From Trichomonas vaginalis G3 (taxonomy: Eukaryota; Parabasalia; Trichomonadida; Trichomonadidae), in contig NC_067204.1 of NCBI RefSeq assembly GCF_026262505.1, forward strand, positions 16,594,165 through 16,658,164: a stretch of DNA of 64,000 nt, read 5' to 3'. The notes below the pieces were generated by a model. The model searched no databases. It saw only the letters and a list, made by a program, of their open reading frames with translations, and had not been told where the DNA came from. The stretch's first letter is position 1. Each line of letters begins with the position of its first letter. Both the position numbers and the translations under genes were made by a program. Shown here piece by piece: positions 1 to 12,117 of the stretch.

Positions 1-1
1 T

Positions 2-853
2 GTTAAAAGAAAAAATAGAGAATTAGTCGAACTTCTTCTTCTCCATGGTGCAAAAATTAATAAAAAAGATCAAAATTTCAGAACTCCACTTCATTATGCA
101 GCCAAATCGTGTGATAAAGAGATGGTAGGACTACTCATCAATCATGGATCAAAAGTAAATGAAATAGATATTTATGGCAAAATCGCTCTTCATTATGCTG
201 CTGAATGCAATGATGAAAAAGTAGTTCAACTACTAATCTCTCACGGTTCCAATATCAACGCGGTAGATAATGAAAAGAATACTGCTCTTCATTACGCTTG
301 TCATGGGCAAGATTCTGTAATGGCAGAGCTTCTTATTTCACATGGTATAAATCTTAATGTAAGAAATAAATATGGATTAATTGCCCTTCATATAGCAATG
401 GATCTGTTCAATCATGAATTAATAAAGATTCTCATTTCGAATGGAGCCAATGTTAACAAAAAAGATCCTGATTTAAAAACACCCCTCCATTATATTCAAT
501 CTGAAGATATTATGAGCCTCCTTATTTCAAAAGGTGGAGATATAAATGCAAAAGACAAATACAATAAAACGCCTCTCCATTATGCTGTATACAATAATCA
601 AAAAGATATTGTAGAATTATTTGTTTCACACGGTTCTGATCTCAATGCAAAAGATAATGATCTGCGTACAGCATTACATATTGCTGCAATGAACAATAAT
701 ATAGAAATTATAAATCTTCTGATTTTCCATGGTGCTGATGTTAAATCTAAAGATAGGTTTGATAAAACATATCTTAATTATGGACTTTTTGAAGAAGAAG
801 AAGAAGAAAAAGATGATAATACAAATTATGATTCGTCTTCATCATCTTATTAA
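2..853 (+). CDS. Ankyrin-repeat protein, 5' end outside the window
   Basis: The frame is open from base 2 and in phase with the ATG at 122, so the gene starts before the window; 283 residues are visible. They form about eight ankyrin repeats of 30-33 residues with the usual TPLHYA...LLISHGANVN pattern, ending in an acidic run (EEEEEEKDDN) and a serine-rich tail. Ankyrin repeats bind other proteins; no catalytic domain is visible, so the partner is unknown. The stop codon reads TAAA, which matches the trichomonad poly(A) signal that often overlaps the stop. The repeats resemble those of the second ankyrin gene at 13947, so the two were probably neighbours before mobile DNA separated them. The family is sure; the role is not. 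Confidence 0.9.
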   Translation, partial: VKRKNRELVELLLLHGAKINKKDQNFRTPLHYAAKSCDKEMVGLLINHGSKVNEIDIYGKIALHYAAECNDEKVVQLLISHGSNINAVDNEKNTALHYACHGQDSVMAELLISHGINLNVRNKYGLIALHIAMDLFNHELIKILISNGANVNKKDPDLKTPLHYIQSEDIMSLLISKGGDINAKDKYNKTPLHYAVYNNQKDIVELFVSHGSDLNAKDNDLRTALHIAAMNNNIEIINLLIFHGADVKSKDRFDKTYLNYGLFEEEEEEKDDNTNYDSSSSSY

Positions 854-939
854 AATTTACGGTTTCTTATCTTGTTGGATAAATATTACATGTGATACAA
901 TTTTTATTTAACAATTTTGTAGTTCAGCAGTTTATTGAT

Positions 940-2214
940 ATACCCAGATTTTCCTTACTTTTACCACTCCCCATGTAATTTCTGGGGAAAACGATAATTC
1001 ATTTTTTTTATGGATGAATAGATCGTTTTCCTAGAAAGGACCTCATATCTCTGGCTAAAAAGAGTGTCAGATCCTAAATCGATTATTGATCTAGTGTACA
1101 AATCCAATAAAAAGCCTATTTTTTTGGCTTTTTTGGTGGTCATTTTTTCGAAGATCTACATGAATATGGGGAAACCATCGGATTTTTTTGGTTAACCCAC
1201 ATCTTCATGTAGTCTGGACTATCTTTCCTCGAAGGACCTCTTTACGGGTGTAAAAACTCATAAAGTTCTCAAAAGATTCATTCTCGATCTCCATGCTGAA
1301 AGAATTTACAATAAAAAAGAGATCTACGCATCAAACTACAGCCATAAATGAACTGAACCCCTAAAGCTCAGCTCTTAGTTTATCAAAAACGTCGAAATCC
1401 TTCTCATTGCAATCAAATTTTCTCAATAACTCATAAGAAAAATCGAATTTTGATTAAGCCGATGTTATAGGTATCACAAATACTACAAACTTGAGCAATA
1501 TCGAAATTGCCAGCAAAAGTTTGAAATTGCATTGCTCATATTTGTTTTGTAAACTAAAAATCTGCTTATATTATTCATTAATTTTTTATATATTATTCAT
1601 ATACTTTAATAAAAACAATACTATTTCACCTTAAAAATGAATTTCATAAGTCAATATTATTTTTTTGAAAATGTATCAATTTTCGATTAAAACAACATGA
1701 GAATAAAATTTACGCAAAATTATTTTAAAAAATGGTTTTAAAAATTTACAATTGATTAAGAATAAGATTGCAAGAAGTTTTGAAGTTTAATTTTAAGAAA
1801 AAAAATTCGGATATTATTCATGGATCTAAGTAATTTGATATTTGAGTATCGGCACTATGCATAAAACATATATTTATAGTTTTTTTGGATTTTTATGATT
1901 TTAAATATATTCAAATTTGGCAATCCAATAGATTTTTAAAAAATAGGTAAATAAAAATAGATTACATATGCAGCAGATTTAGAACATGAAACAAATCTTA
2001 TAGTGACCCAAAAAAAATTCATGATCCAAAAAAGAAAAAATTAGCTAAATGGGAATAAAACCTTGGCATAATGAATCATTATGTCAGATGTTTGCACTAC
2101 ACTACACCGGCAGTTCGAAAAATACCCTTGGTGGTTCTATTTAATAGCTACTCCCAACGATAGGCGGTGTCCCCAGCTTTAGAGAGGTGGTAAAAGTAAG
2201 GAAAATCTGGGTAT
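940..2214. mobile_element. Decayed Tc1/mariner-like DNA transposon or MITE (1.27 kb)
   Basis: Inverted repeats of about 27 bases lie at 941-967 and 2187-2213. Each begins TACCCAGATTTTCC and they match perfectly. A TA dinucleotide at both outer ends fits the TA target duplication of Tc1/mariner elements, and 1.27 kb is close to the usual 1.3 kb. No intact transposase is present. Only short frames remain on the minus strand, the longest being 60 residues at 961-1143, and I could not match them to a transposase with confidence. The element is a dead copy or a non-autonomous relative. The ends are clear; the family is inferred from TA, size and repeat length. Confidence 0.65.
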
Positions 2215-2568
2215 TCAAGAAAATCATCCAAATAAACATTTCAATTATCAAGTTTTTTAAAATTTATTCAACACGATTCCATGAATATCAATTTCATGAT
2301 AGAAAGTAAGTATCAGAATTCTGACAAATTTCTCAAAATTCTCTGATATTTCAAATTTATATCTGATTTGATGTATTTGAATTAATGAATAATAAATGAA
2401 TAAACGAGAGAAGCATCATAAGCTTTTCACTCACATAAATATGATTATTACCTAGAATATGAATCAAATGTCACAGATTTTGTGAAATATGACTTTTAGA
2501 TGGGGAAACTTTCTTATTTAAAGTAAACTAGTCCTAAATATGCGTAATTCTCAGTATGAATATGTTCT
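2215..2568. other. AT-rich spacer, nothing recognised
   Basis: This short stretch lies between the decayed TA-flanked element and the 11 kb palindromic element. I see no gene, RNA or repeat in it; it is probably the original host intergenic DNA. Confidence 0.5.
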
Positions 2569-2574
2569 CAATTC
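2569..2574. repeat. Target-site duplication CAATTC, left copy
   Basis: CAATTC lies immediately before the left end of the 11.1 kb element and is repeated exactly at 13690-13695 directly after its right end. Six base pairs is the duplication length known for Maverick/Polinton integration. Confidence 0.85.
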
Positions 2575-4147
2575 AGTAGTAGTATAGGAAGGGGTGTGTG
2601 ACTTTTTTTGTTACATCTATATATAGACGATGCATTAAAATATATTTATTTATAAACACATTAAAAAATTAACATTAATTTTAAAATAATTTATTTTTTA
2701 TCTTTTATAAAAGAAGCTATATATAGATGATGTCAGATATTCCGCGATTAATTAAACATTGTTTAAATCCTGAATGGGTTAAACTTCAATTTAAAAATGA
2801 AGATTGTGAATTATTAAATGAATATGAAAGCCAAAATAAGCTAATGAGGTATAAATATAATGATAAAGAATATTTAATTTCATGGAATCAATGGAGTCAT
2901 AATCAAAGACCTCATAAACGAGAAGAAGAAATTGAAAATAATGAAATGGAAATCATTGATGACATTAAAGAGGATGGAATTCCTAAATTTTGTAGAAAAA
3001 CCTTTAGAACTAAGTTAGGAGCATATAAACGTAGATTATTAAATCCTGAATACATAAAACATTTATTTAAAAGGAAGATTGTGAATTATTAAACGCTAAT
3101 GAATATGAAAATGCTAAATCAAAATTGAAATATAAATATATTGGAAGTGATGAAAGGTGTAAAGATAAAGATAAAGTTTATTCAGTTTCATATAATAACT
3201 GGCACACGTTAGGGATAAGAAAACATTTAGGAGATTATGGTAAAAGTTCTGAATTCTTCAAATCTAGTATGTACGAGAGAGTAAAAGAAATTAGAAATAA
3301 TTATTTTCATGAATGAAAGATTCACTACCATAATGAAATAAAAAATAAAAAAAAAATAAACTTTAAAAATTCATGTCTCAGAATCAACATTGAACTTTAA
3401 GAAACTAATGAAACAGAGGAGGAAGAAATAAATGAAAGTGAAAATGTTCAACAAAAAATAAACGTTGTTAAACCAATAATTAATATCCCTATCAAGTTTC
3501 GTAAATGCTTTGTCAATACTTCATCGTAAATGTTTTGTCATGATTTCATTGTAATGAGCGTAAACTCTATGTCAAACATGAACGTAAATGCTTTGTCAAA
3601 ACTAAACGTAAAGACTTTGTCATGATTTCATCGTAAATGCTTTGTCAATACTTCATCGTAAATGTTTTGTCATGATTTCTTCATCGAAACTAAACATAAA
3701 CACTTTGTCAAAACTTCATCGTATATGCTTTGTCATGATGATTTCATCGTAAAGACTTTGTCATGATTTCATCGTAAATGCTTTGTCAATACTTCATCGT
3801 AAATGTTTTGTCATGATTTCTTCATCGTAAACTCTATGTCAAACATGAACGTAAATGTTTTGTCATGACTTCATCGTAATGAGTGTAAATGACCCAAAAA
3901 TAATGTTTACGTTAATGGTTTTTAGGTTATTCAATAATTAATTATTTTTGAAGAACTGAAGGTGTCACTACGTCACCATGTGTCACTCGGTTAATTAACT
4001 TCTCTGAAAAAGTGAGACAACATGACATTTAGACAACAACACAGGAGGAAGGCAGTTATGAATTATTTTTGAAGAACTGAAGGTGTCACCAGGTCACCAG
4101 GTCACCAGGTTAATGAACTTCTCTGAAAAAATGAGACAACATGACAT
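2575..4147 (+). repeat. Left terminal inverted repeat of the 11.1 kb element
   Basis: This arm is about 1.57 kb and matches 12118-13689 in inverse orientation almost perfectly. It contains the left copy of the small gene and the start of the minisatellite-like units (for example AACGTAAATGCTTTGTCA). The correspondence ends where the right arm changes to the CCGGGACTGTTG variant. Confidence 0.85.
2727..3316 (+). pseudogene. Left copy of the TIR-borne small gene, broken
   Basis: This is the inverted counterpart of the gene at 12947-13537, with the same ATGATGTCAG start 152 bases in from the element end. The left copy is broken and the right copy looks whole. Otherwise the two are nearly identical, as expected for genes carried inside terminal inverted repeats. 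For the product see the right copy. Confidence 0.75.
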
Positions 4148-7100
4148 TTAGACAACAACACAGGAAATAAATGTTTATGTTTACGTTAATGGTTTCATCG
4201 TAATGAGTGTAAATCAGACAAAAATAATGTTTAGGTGAAGAGGTGAGATTTCACCTAATTTTTCACCTCTTTTCTCACCTCATGAATTTTCATGATTTCT
4301 TCATCGTATATGCTTTGTCAAACATGAACGTAAATGATTTGTCAAACATGAACGTATATGTTTTGTCATGATGATTTCATCGTAATGAGTGTAAATGACC
4401 CAAAAATAATGTTTACGTTAATGTTTTTTAGGTTATTCAATAATTAATTATTTTTGAAGAACTGAAGGTGTCACTACGTCACCATGTGTCACCAGGTTAA
4501 TTAACTTCTCTGAAAAAGTGAGACAACATGACATTTAGACAACAACACAGGAAATATATTTTATCGTAAATGTTTTGTCATGACTTCATCGTATATCCTT
4601 TGTCAAAACTTCATCGAAACTAAACATAAACTCTATGTCAGACATGAGCGTAAATGTTTTGTCATGACTTCTTCATCGTTTATGTTTTGTCATGATGATT
4701 TCATCGTAATGAGCGTAAATGATCCAAAAATAATGTTTAGGGTAGATGGTTAGATCTCACCTCTTTTCTAACATGGAGGATTTCATTAGATATAAACATT
4801 CTTCCTTCATTTCATTCTATACACAATTTACATCATAGACGATTTAATAGATATAATACTTTACTGTTTCATCTGATCTAACCATCTACCCTAAACATTA
4901 TTTTTGGATCATTTACGCTCATTACGATGAAATCATCATGACAAAACATAAACGATGAAGAAGTCATGACAAAACATTTACGCTCATGTCTGACATAGAG
5001 TTTATGTTTAGTTTCGATGAAGTTTTGACAAAGGATATACGATGAAGTCATGACAAAACATTTACGATAAAATATATTTCCTGTGTTGTTGTCTAAATGT
5101 CATGTTGTCTCACTTTTTCAGAGAAGTTAATTAACCTGGTGACACATGGTGACGTAGTGACACCTTCAGTTCTTCAAAAATAATTAATTATTGAATAACC
5201 TAAAAAACATTAACGTAAACATTATTTTTGGGTCATTTACACTCATTACGATGAAATCATCATGACAAAACATATACGTTCATGTTTGACAAATCATTTA
5301 CGTTCATGTTTGACAAAGCATATACGATGAAGAAATCATGAAAATTCATGAGGTGAGAAAAGAGGTGAAAAATTAGGTGAAATCTCACCTCTTCACCTAA
5401 ACATTATTTTTGTCTGATTTACACTCATTACGATGAAACCATTAACGTAAACATAAACATTTATTTCCTGTGTTGTTGTCTAAATGTCATGTTGTCTCAC
5501 TTTTTCAGAGAAGTTAATTAACCGAGTGACACATGGTGACGTAGTGACACCTTCAGTTCTTCAAAAATAATTAATTATTGAATAACCTAAAAACCATTAA
5601 CGTAAACATTATTTTTGGGTCATTTACACTCATTACGATGAAGTCATGACAAATCATTTCCGGGACTGTTGTCAAAATGTCATGTTGTCTCATTTTTTCA
5701 GAGAAGTTAATTAACCGAGTGACACATGGTGACGTAGTGACACCTTCAGTTCTTCAAAAATAATTAATTATTGAATAACCTAAAAACCATTAACGTAAAC
5801 ATTATTTTTGGGTTATTTACACTCATTACGATGAAGAAGTCATGACAAAACATAAACGATGAAGAAGTCATGACAAAACATTTACGATGAAATCATCATG
5901 ACAAAGCATATACGTTCATGTTTGACAAAGCATATACGTTCATGTTTGACATAGAGTTTACGTTCATGTTTCGATGAAGAAATCATGACAAAGCATATAC
6001 GTTCATGTTTGACAAAGCATATACGATGAAGAAATCATGAAAATTCATGAGGTGAGAAAAGAGGTGAAAAATTAGGTGAAATCTCACCTCTTCACCTAAA
6101 CATTATTTTTGTCTGATTTACACTCATTACGATGAAACCATTAACGTAAACATAAACATTTATTTCCTGTGTTGTTGTCTAAATGTCATGTTGTCTCATT
6201 TTTTCAGAGAAGTTCATTAACCTGGTGACCTGGTGACCTGGTGACACCTTCAGTTCTTCAAAAATAATTCATAACTGCCTTCCTCCTGTGTTGTTGTCTA
6301 AATGTCATGTTGTCTCATTTTTTCAGAGAAGTTAATTAACCGAGTGACACATGGTGACGTAGTGACACCTTCAGTTCTTCAAAAATAATTAATTATTGAA
6401 TAACCTAAAAACCATTAACGTAAACATTATTTTTGGGTCATTTACACTCATTACGATGAAGTCATGACAAAACATAAACGATGAAGAAGTCATGACAAAA
6501 CATTTACGATGAAATCATCATGACAAAGCATATACGTTCATGTTTGACAAAGCATATACGTTCATGTTTGACATAGAGTTTACGTTCATGTTTCGATGAA
6601 GAAATCATGACAAAGCATATACGTTCATGTTTGACAAAGCATATACGATGAAGAAATCATGAAAATTCATGAGGTGAGAAAAGAGGTGAAAAATTAGGTG
6701 AAATCTCACCTCTTCACCTAAACATTATTTTTGTCTGATTTACACTCATTACGATGAAACCATTAACGTAAACATAAACATTTATTTCCTGTGTTGTTGT
6801 CTAAATGTCATGTTGTCTCATTTTTTCAGAGAAGTTCATTAACCTGGTGACCTGGTGACCTGGTGACACCTTCAGTTCTTCAAAAATAATTCATAACTGC
6901 CTTCCTCCTGTGTTGTTGTCTAAATGTCATGTTGTCTCACTTTTTCAGAGAAGTTAATTAACCGAGTGACACATGGTGACGTAGTGACACCTTCAGTTCT
7001 TCAAAAATAATTAATTATTGAATAACCTAAAAACCATTAACGTAAACATTATTTTTGGGTCATTTACACTCATTACGATGAAGTCATGACAAATCATTTC

Positions 7101-10100
7101 CGGGACTGTTGTCAAAATGTCATGTTGTCTCATTTTTTCAGAGAAGTTAATTAACCGAGTGACACATGGTGACATAGTGACACCTTCAGTTCTTCAAAAA
7201 TAATTCATAAATGCCTTCCTCCTGCTGTGTTGTCAAAATGTCATGTTGTCTCATTTTTTCAGAGAAGTTAATTAACCGAGTGACACATGGTGACATAGTG
7301 ACACCTTCAGTTCTTCAAAATAATTAATTATTGAATAACCTAAAAACCATTAACGTAAACATTATTTTTGGGTTATTTACACTCATTACGATGAAGAAGT
7401 CATGACAAAACATAAACGATGAAGAAGTCATGACAAAACATTTACGATGAAATCATCATGACAAAGCATATACGTTCATGTTTGACAAAGCATATACGTT
7501 CATGTTTGACATAGAGTTTACGTTCATGTTTCGATGAAGAAATCATGACAAAGCATATACGTTCATGTTTGACAAAGCATATACGATGAAGAAATCATGA
7601 AAATTCATGAGGTGAGAAAAGAGGTGAAAAATTAGGTGAAATCTCACCTCTTCACCTAAACATTATTTTTGTCTGATTTACACTCATTACGATGAAACCA
7701 TTAACGTAAACATAAACATTTATTTCCTGTGTTGTTGTCTAAATGTCATGTTGTCTCACTTTTTCAGAGAAGTTAATTAACCTGGTGACACATGGTGACG
7801 TAGTGACACCTTCAGTTCTTCAAAATAATTAATTATTGAATAACCAAAAACCATTAACGTAAACATTATTTTTGGGTCATTTACACTCATTACGATGAAA
7901 TCATCATGACAAAACATATACGTTCATGTTTGACAAATCATTTACGTTCATGTTTGACAAAGCATATACGATGAAGAAATCATGAAAATTCATGAGGTGA
8001 GAAAAGAGGTGAAAAATTAGGTGAAATCTCACCTCTTCACCTAAACATTATTTTTGTCTGATTTACACTCATTACGATGAAACCATTAACGTAAACATAA
8101 ACATTTATTTCCTGTGTGTTGTCTAAATGTCATGTTGTCTCATTTTTTCAGAGAAGTTCATTAACCTGGTGACCTGGTGACCTGGTGACACCTTCAGTTC
8201 TTCAAAAATAATTCATAACTGCCTTCCTCCTGTGTTGTTGTCTAAATGTCATGTTGTCTCATTTTTTCAGAGAAGTTAATTAACCGAGTGACACATGGTG
8301 ACGTAGTGACACCTTCAGTTCTTCAAAAATAATTAATTATTGAATAACCTAAAAACCATTAACGTAAACATTATTTTTGGGTCATTTACACTCATTACGA
8401 TGAAGTCATGACAAATCATTTCCGGGACTGTTGTCAAAATGTCATGTTGTCTCATTTTTTCAGAGAAGTTAATTAACCGAGTGACACATGGTGACATAGT
8501 GACACCTTCAGTTCTTCAAAAATAATTAATTATTGAATAACCTAAAAACCATTAACGTAAACATTATTTTTGGGTTATTTACACTCATTACGATGAAGAA
8601 GTCATGACAAAACATAAACGATGAAGAAGTCATGACAAAACATTTACGATGAAATCATCATGACAAAGCATATACGTTCATGTTTGACATAGAGTTTACG
8701 TTCATGTTTCGATGAAGAAATCATGACAAAGCATATACGTTCATGTTTGACAAAGCATATACGATGAAGAAATCATGAAAATTCATGAGGTGAGAAAAGA
8801 GGTGAAAAATTAGGTGAAATCTCACCTCTTCACCTAAACATTATTTTTGTCTGATTTACACTCATTAGGATGAAGAAGTCTTGACAAAACATAAACGATG
8901 AAGAAGTCATGACAAAACATTTACGCTCATGTTTGACATAGAGTTTATGTTTAGTTTCGATGAAGTTTTGACAAAGGATATACAATGAAGTCATGACAAA
9001 ACATTTACGATAAAATATATTTCCTGTGTTGTTGTCTAAATGTCATGTTGTCTCACTTTTTCAGAGAAGTTAATTAACCGAGTGACACATGGTGACGTAG
9101 TGACACCTTCAGTTCTTCAAAAATAATTAATTATTGAATAACCTAAAAACCATTAACGTAAACATTATTTTTGGGTCATTTACACTCATTACGATGAAAT
9201 CATCATGACAAAACATATACGTTCATGTTTGACAAATCATTTACGTTCATGTTTGACAAAGCATATACGATGAAGAAATCATGAAAATTCATGAGGTGAG
9301 AAAAGAGGTGAAAAATTAGGTGAAATCTCACCTCTTCACCTAAACATTATTTTTGTCTGATTTACACTCATTACGATGAAACCATTAACGTAAACATAAA
9401 CATTTATTTCCTGTGTTGTTGTCTAAATGTCATGTTGTCTCATTTTTTCAGAGAAGTTCATTAACCTGGTGACCTGGTGACCTGGTGACACCTTCAGTTC
9501 TTCAAAAATAATTCATAACTGCCTTCCTCCTGTGTTGTTGTCTAAATGTCATGTTGTCTCACTTTTTCAGAGAAGTTAATTAACCGAGTGACACATGGTG
9601 ACGTAGTGACACCTTCAGTTCTTCAAAAATAATTAATTATTGAATAACCTAAAAACCATTAACGTAAACATTATTTTTGGGTCATTTACACTCATTACGA
9701 TGAAGTCATGACAAATCATTTCCGGGACTGTTGTCAAAATGTCATGTTGTCTCATTTTTTCAGAGAAGTTAATTAACCGAGTGACACATGGTGACGTAGT
9801 GACACCTTCAGTTCTTCAAAAATAATTAATTATTGAATAACCTAAAAACCATTAACGTAAACATTATTTTTGGGTCATTTACACTCATTACGATGAAATC
9901 ATCATGACAAAACATAAACGATGAAGAAGTCATGACAAAACATTTACGATGAAGAAGTCATGACAAAACATTTACGATGAAATCATCATGACAAAGCATA
10001 TACGTTCATGTTTGACATAGAGTTTACGTTCATGTTTCGATGAAGAAATCATGACAAAGCATATACGTTCATGTTTGACAAAGCATATACGATGAAGAAA

Positions 10101-12117
10101 TCATGAAAATTCATGAGGTGAGAAAAGAGGTGAAAAATTAGGTGAAATCTCACCTCTTCACCTAAACATTATTTTTGTCTGATTTACACTCATTACGATG
10201 AAACCATTAACGTAAACATAAACATTTATTTCCTGTGTTGTTGTCTAAATGTCATGTTGTCTCATTTTTTCAGAGAAGTTCATTAACCTGGTGACCTGGT
10301 GACCTGGTGACACCTTCAGTTCTTCAAAAATAATTCATAACTGCCTTCCTCCTGTGTTGTTGTCTAAATGTCATGTTGTCTCACTTTTTCAGAGAAGTTA
10401 ATTAACCGAGTGACACATGGTGACGTAGTGACACCTTCAGTTCTTCAAAAATAATTAATTATTGAATAACCTAAAAACCATTAACGTAAACATTATTTTT
10501 GGGTCATTTACACTCATTACGATGAAGTCATGACAAATCATTTCCGGGACTGTTGTCAAAATGTCATGTTGTCTCATTTTTTCAGAGAAGTTCATTAACC
10601 GAGTGACACATGGTGACATAGTGACACCTTCAGTTCTTCAAAAATAATTCATAAATGCCTTCCTCCTGTGTTGTTGTCTAAATGTCATGTTGTCTCATTT
10701 TTTCAGAGAAGTTAATTAACCGAGTGACACATGGTGACATAGTGACACCTTCAGTTCTTCAAAAATAATTAATTATTGAATAACCTAAAAACCATTAACG
10801 TAAACATTATTTTTGGGTTATTTACACTCATTACGATGAAGAAGTCATGACAAAACATAAACGATGAAGAAGTCATGACAAAACATTTACGATGAAATCA
10901 TCATGACAAAGCATATACGTTCATGTTTGACAAAGCATATACGTTCATGTTTGACATAGAGTTTACGTTCATGTTTCGATGAAGAAATCATGACAAAGCA
11001 TATACGTTCATGTTTGACAAAGCATATACGATGAAGAAATCATGAAAATTCATGAGGTGAGAAAAGAGGTGAAAAATTAGGTGAAATCTCACCTCTTCAC
11101 CTAAACATTATTTTTGTCTGATTTACACTCATTACGATGAAACCATGACAAAACATTTACGTTCATGTTTGACATTGAGTTTACGCTCATGTTTGACATA
11201 GAGTTTATGTTTAGTTTCGATGAAGTCATGACAAAGGATATACGATGAAGTCATGACAAAACATTTACGATAAAATATATTTCCTGTGTTGTTGTCTAAA
11301 TGTCATGTTGTCTCACTTTTTCAGAGAAGTTAATTAACCGAGTGACACATGGTGACGTAGTGACACCTTCAGTTCTTCAAAAATAATTAATTATTGAATA
11401 ACCTAAAAACCATTAACGTAAACATTATTTTTGGGTCATTTACACTCATTACGATGAAATCATCATGACAAAACATATACGTTCATGTTTGACAAATCAT
11501 TTACGTTCATGTTTGACAAAGCATATACGATGAAGAAATCATGAAAATTCATGAGGTGAGAAAAGAGGTGAAAAATTAGGTGAAATCTCACCTCTTCACC
11601 TAAACATTATTTTTGTCTGATTTACACTCATTACGATGAAACCATTAACGTAAACATAAACATTTATTTCCTGTGTTGTTGTCTAAATGTCATGTTGTCT
11701 CATTTTTTCAGAGAAGTTCATTAACCTGGTGACCTGGTGACCTGGTGACACCTTCAGTTCTTCAAAAATAATTCATAACTGCCTTCCTCCTGTGTTGTTG
11801 TCTAAATGTCATGTTGTCTCATTTTTTCAGAGAAGTTCATTAACCTGGTGACCTGGTGACCTGGTGACACCTTCAGTTCTTCAAAAATAATTCATAACTG
11901 CCTTCCTCCTGTGTTGTTGTCTAAATGTCATGTTGTCTCACTTTTTCAGAGAAGTTAATTAACCGAGTGACACATGGTGACGTAGTGACACCTTCAGTTC
12001 TTCAAAAATAATTAATTATTGAATAACCTAAAAACCATTAACGTAAACATTATTTTTGGGTCATTTACACTCATTACGATGAAGTCATGACAAATCATTT
12101 CCGGGACTGTTGTCAAA
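4148..12117. repeat. Higher-order palindromic repeat array inside the 11.1 kb element
   Basis: About 8 kb contain no open frame of note and are built from a few modules. (a) A roughly 24-bp unit, ACGTTCATGTTTGACAAAGC and variants. (b) A block starting TTGTTGTCTAAATGTCATG and running through TTTTTCAGAGAAGTT to TGACACCTTCAG. (c) Triple GACCTGGT repeats. (d) A hairpin block, AGGTGAAATCTCACCTC, with ten copies in one orientation (about 5361, 6062, 6685, 7621, 8005, 8800, 9305, 10128, 11068, 11573) and one inverted at 4233. The modules recur in long near-identical stretches. A unique spacer at 4757-4874 is the centre of symmetry, because 4732-4756 reads as the reverse complement of 4875-4899 and the match continues outward. 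The right arm is far longer than the left, as if amplified. Confidence 0.85.
4757..4874. other. Unique spacer at the palindrome centre
   Basis: These 118 bases are the only stretch between the terminal repeats that I do not see repeated elsewhere in the element. On both sides the sequence begins with the same inverted block (GATCTAACCATCTACCC), so the spacer would form the loop of a giant hairpin. It is AT-rich and I see no gene or known site in it. Confidence 0.6.

Noticed and set aside
961-1143. A 60-residue gene at the end of the TA-flanked element
   Set aside because: It is part of the decayed interior of the element and has no independent start or family.
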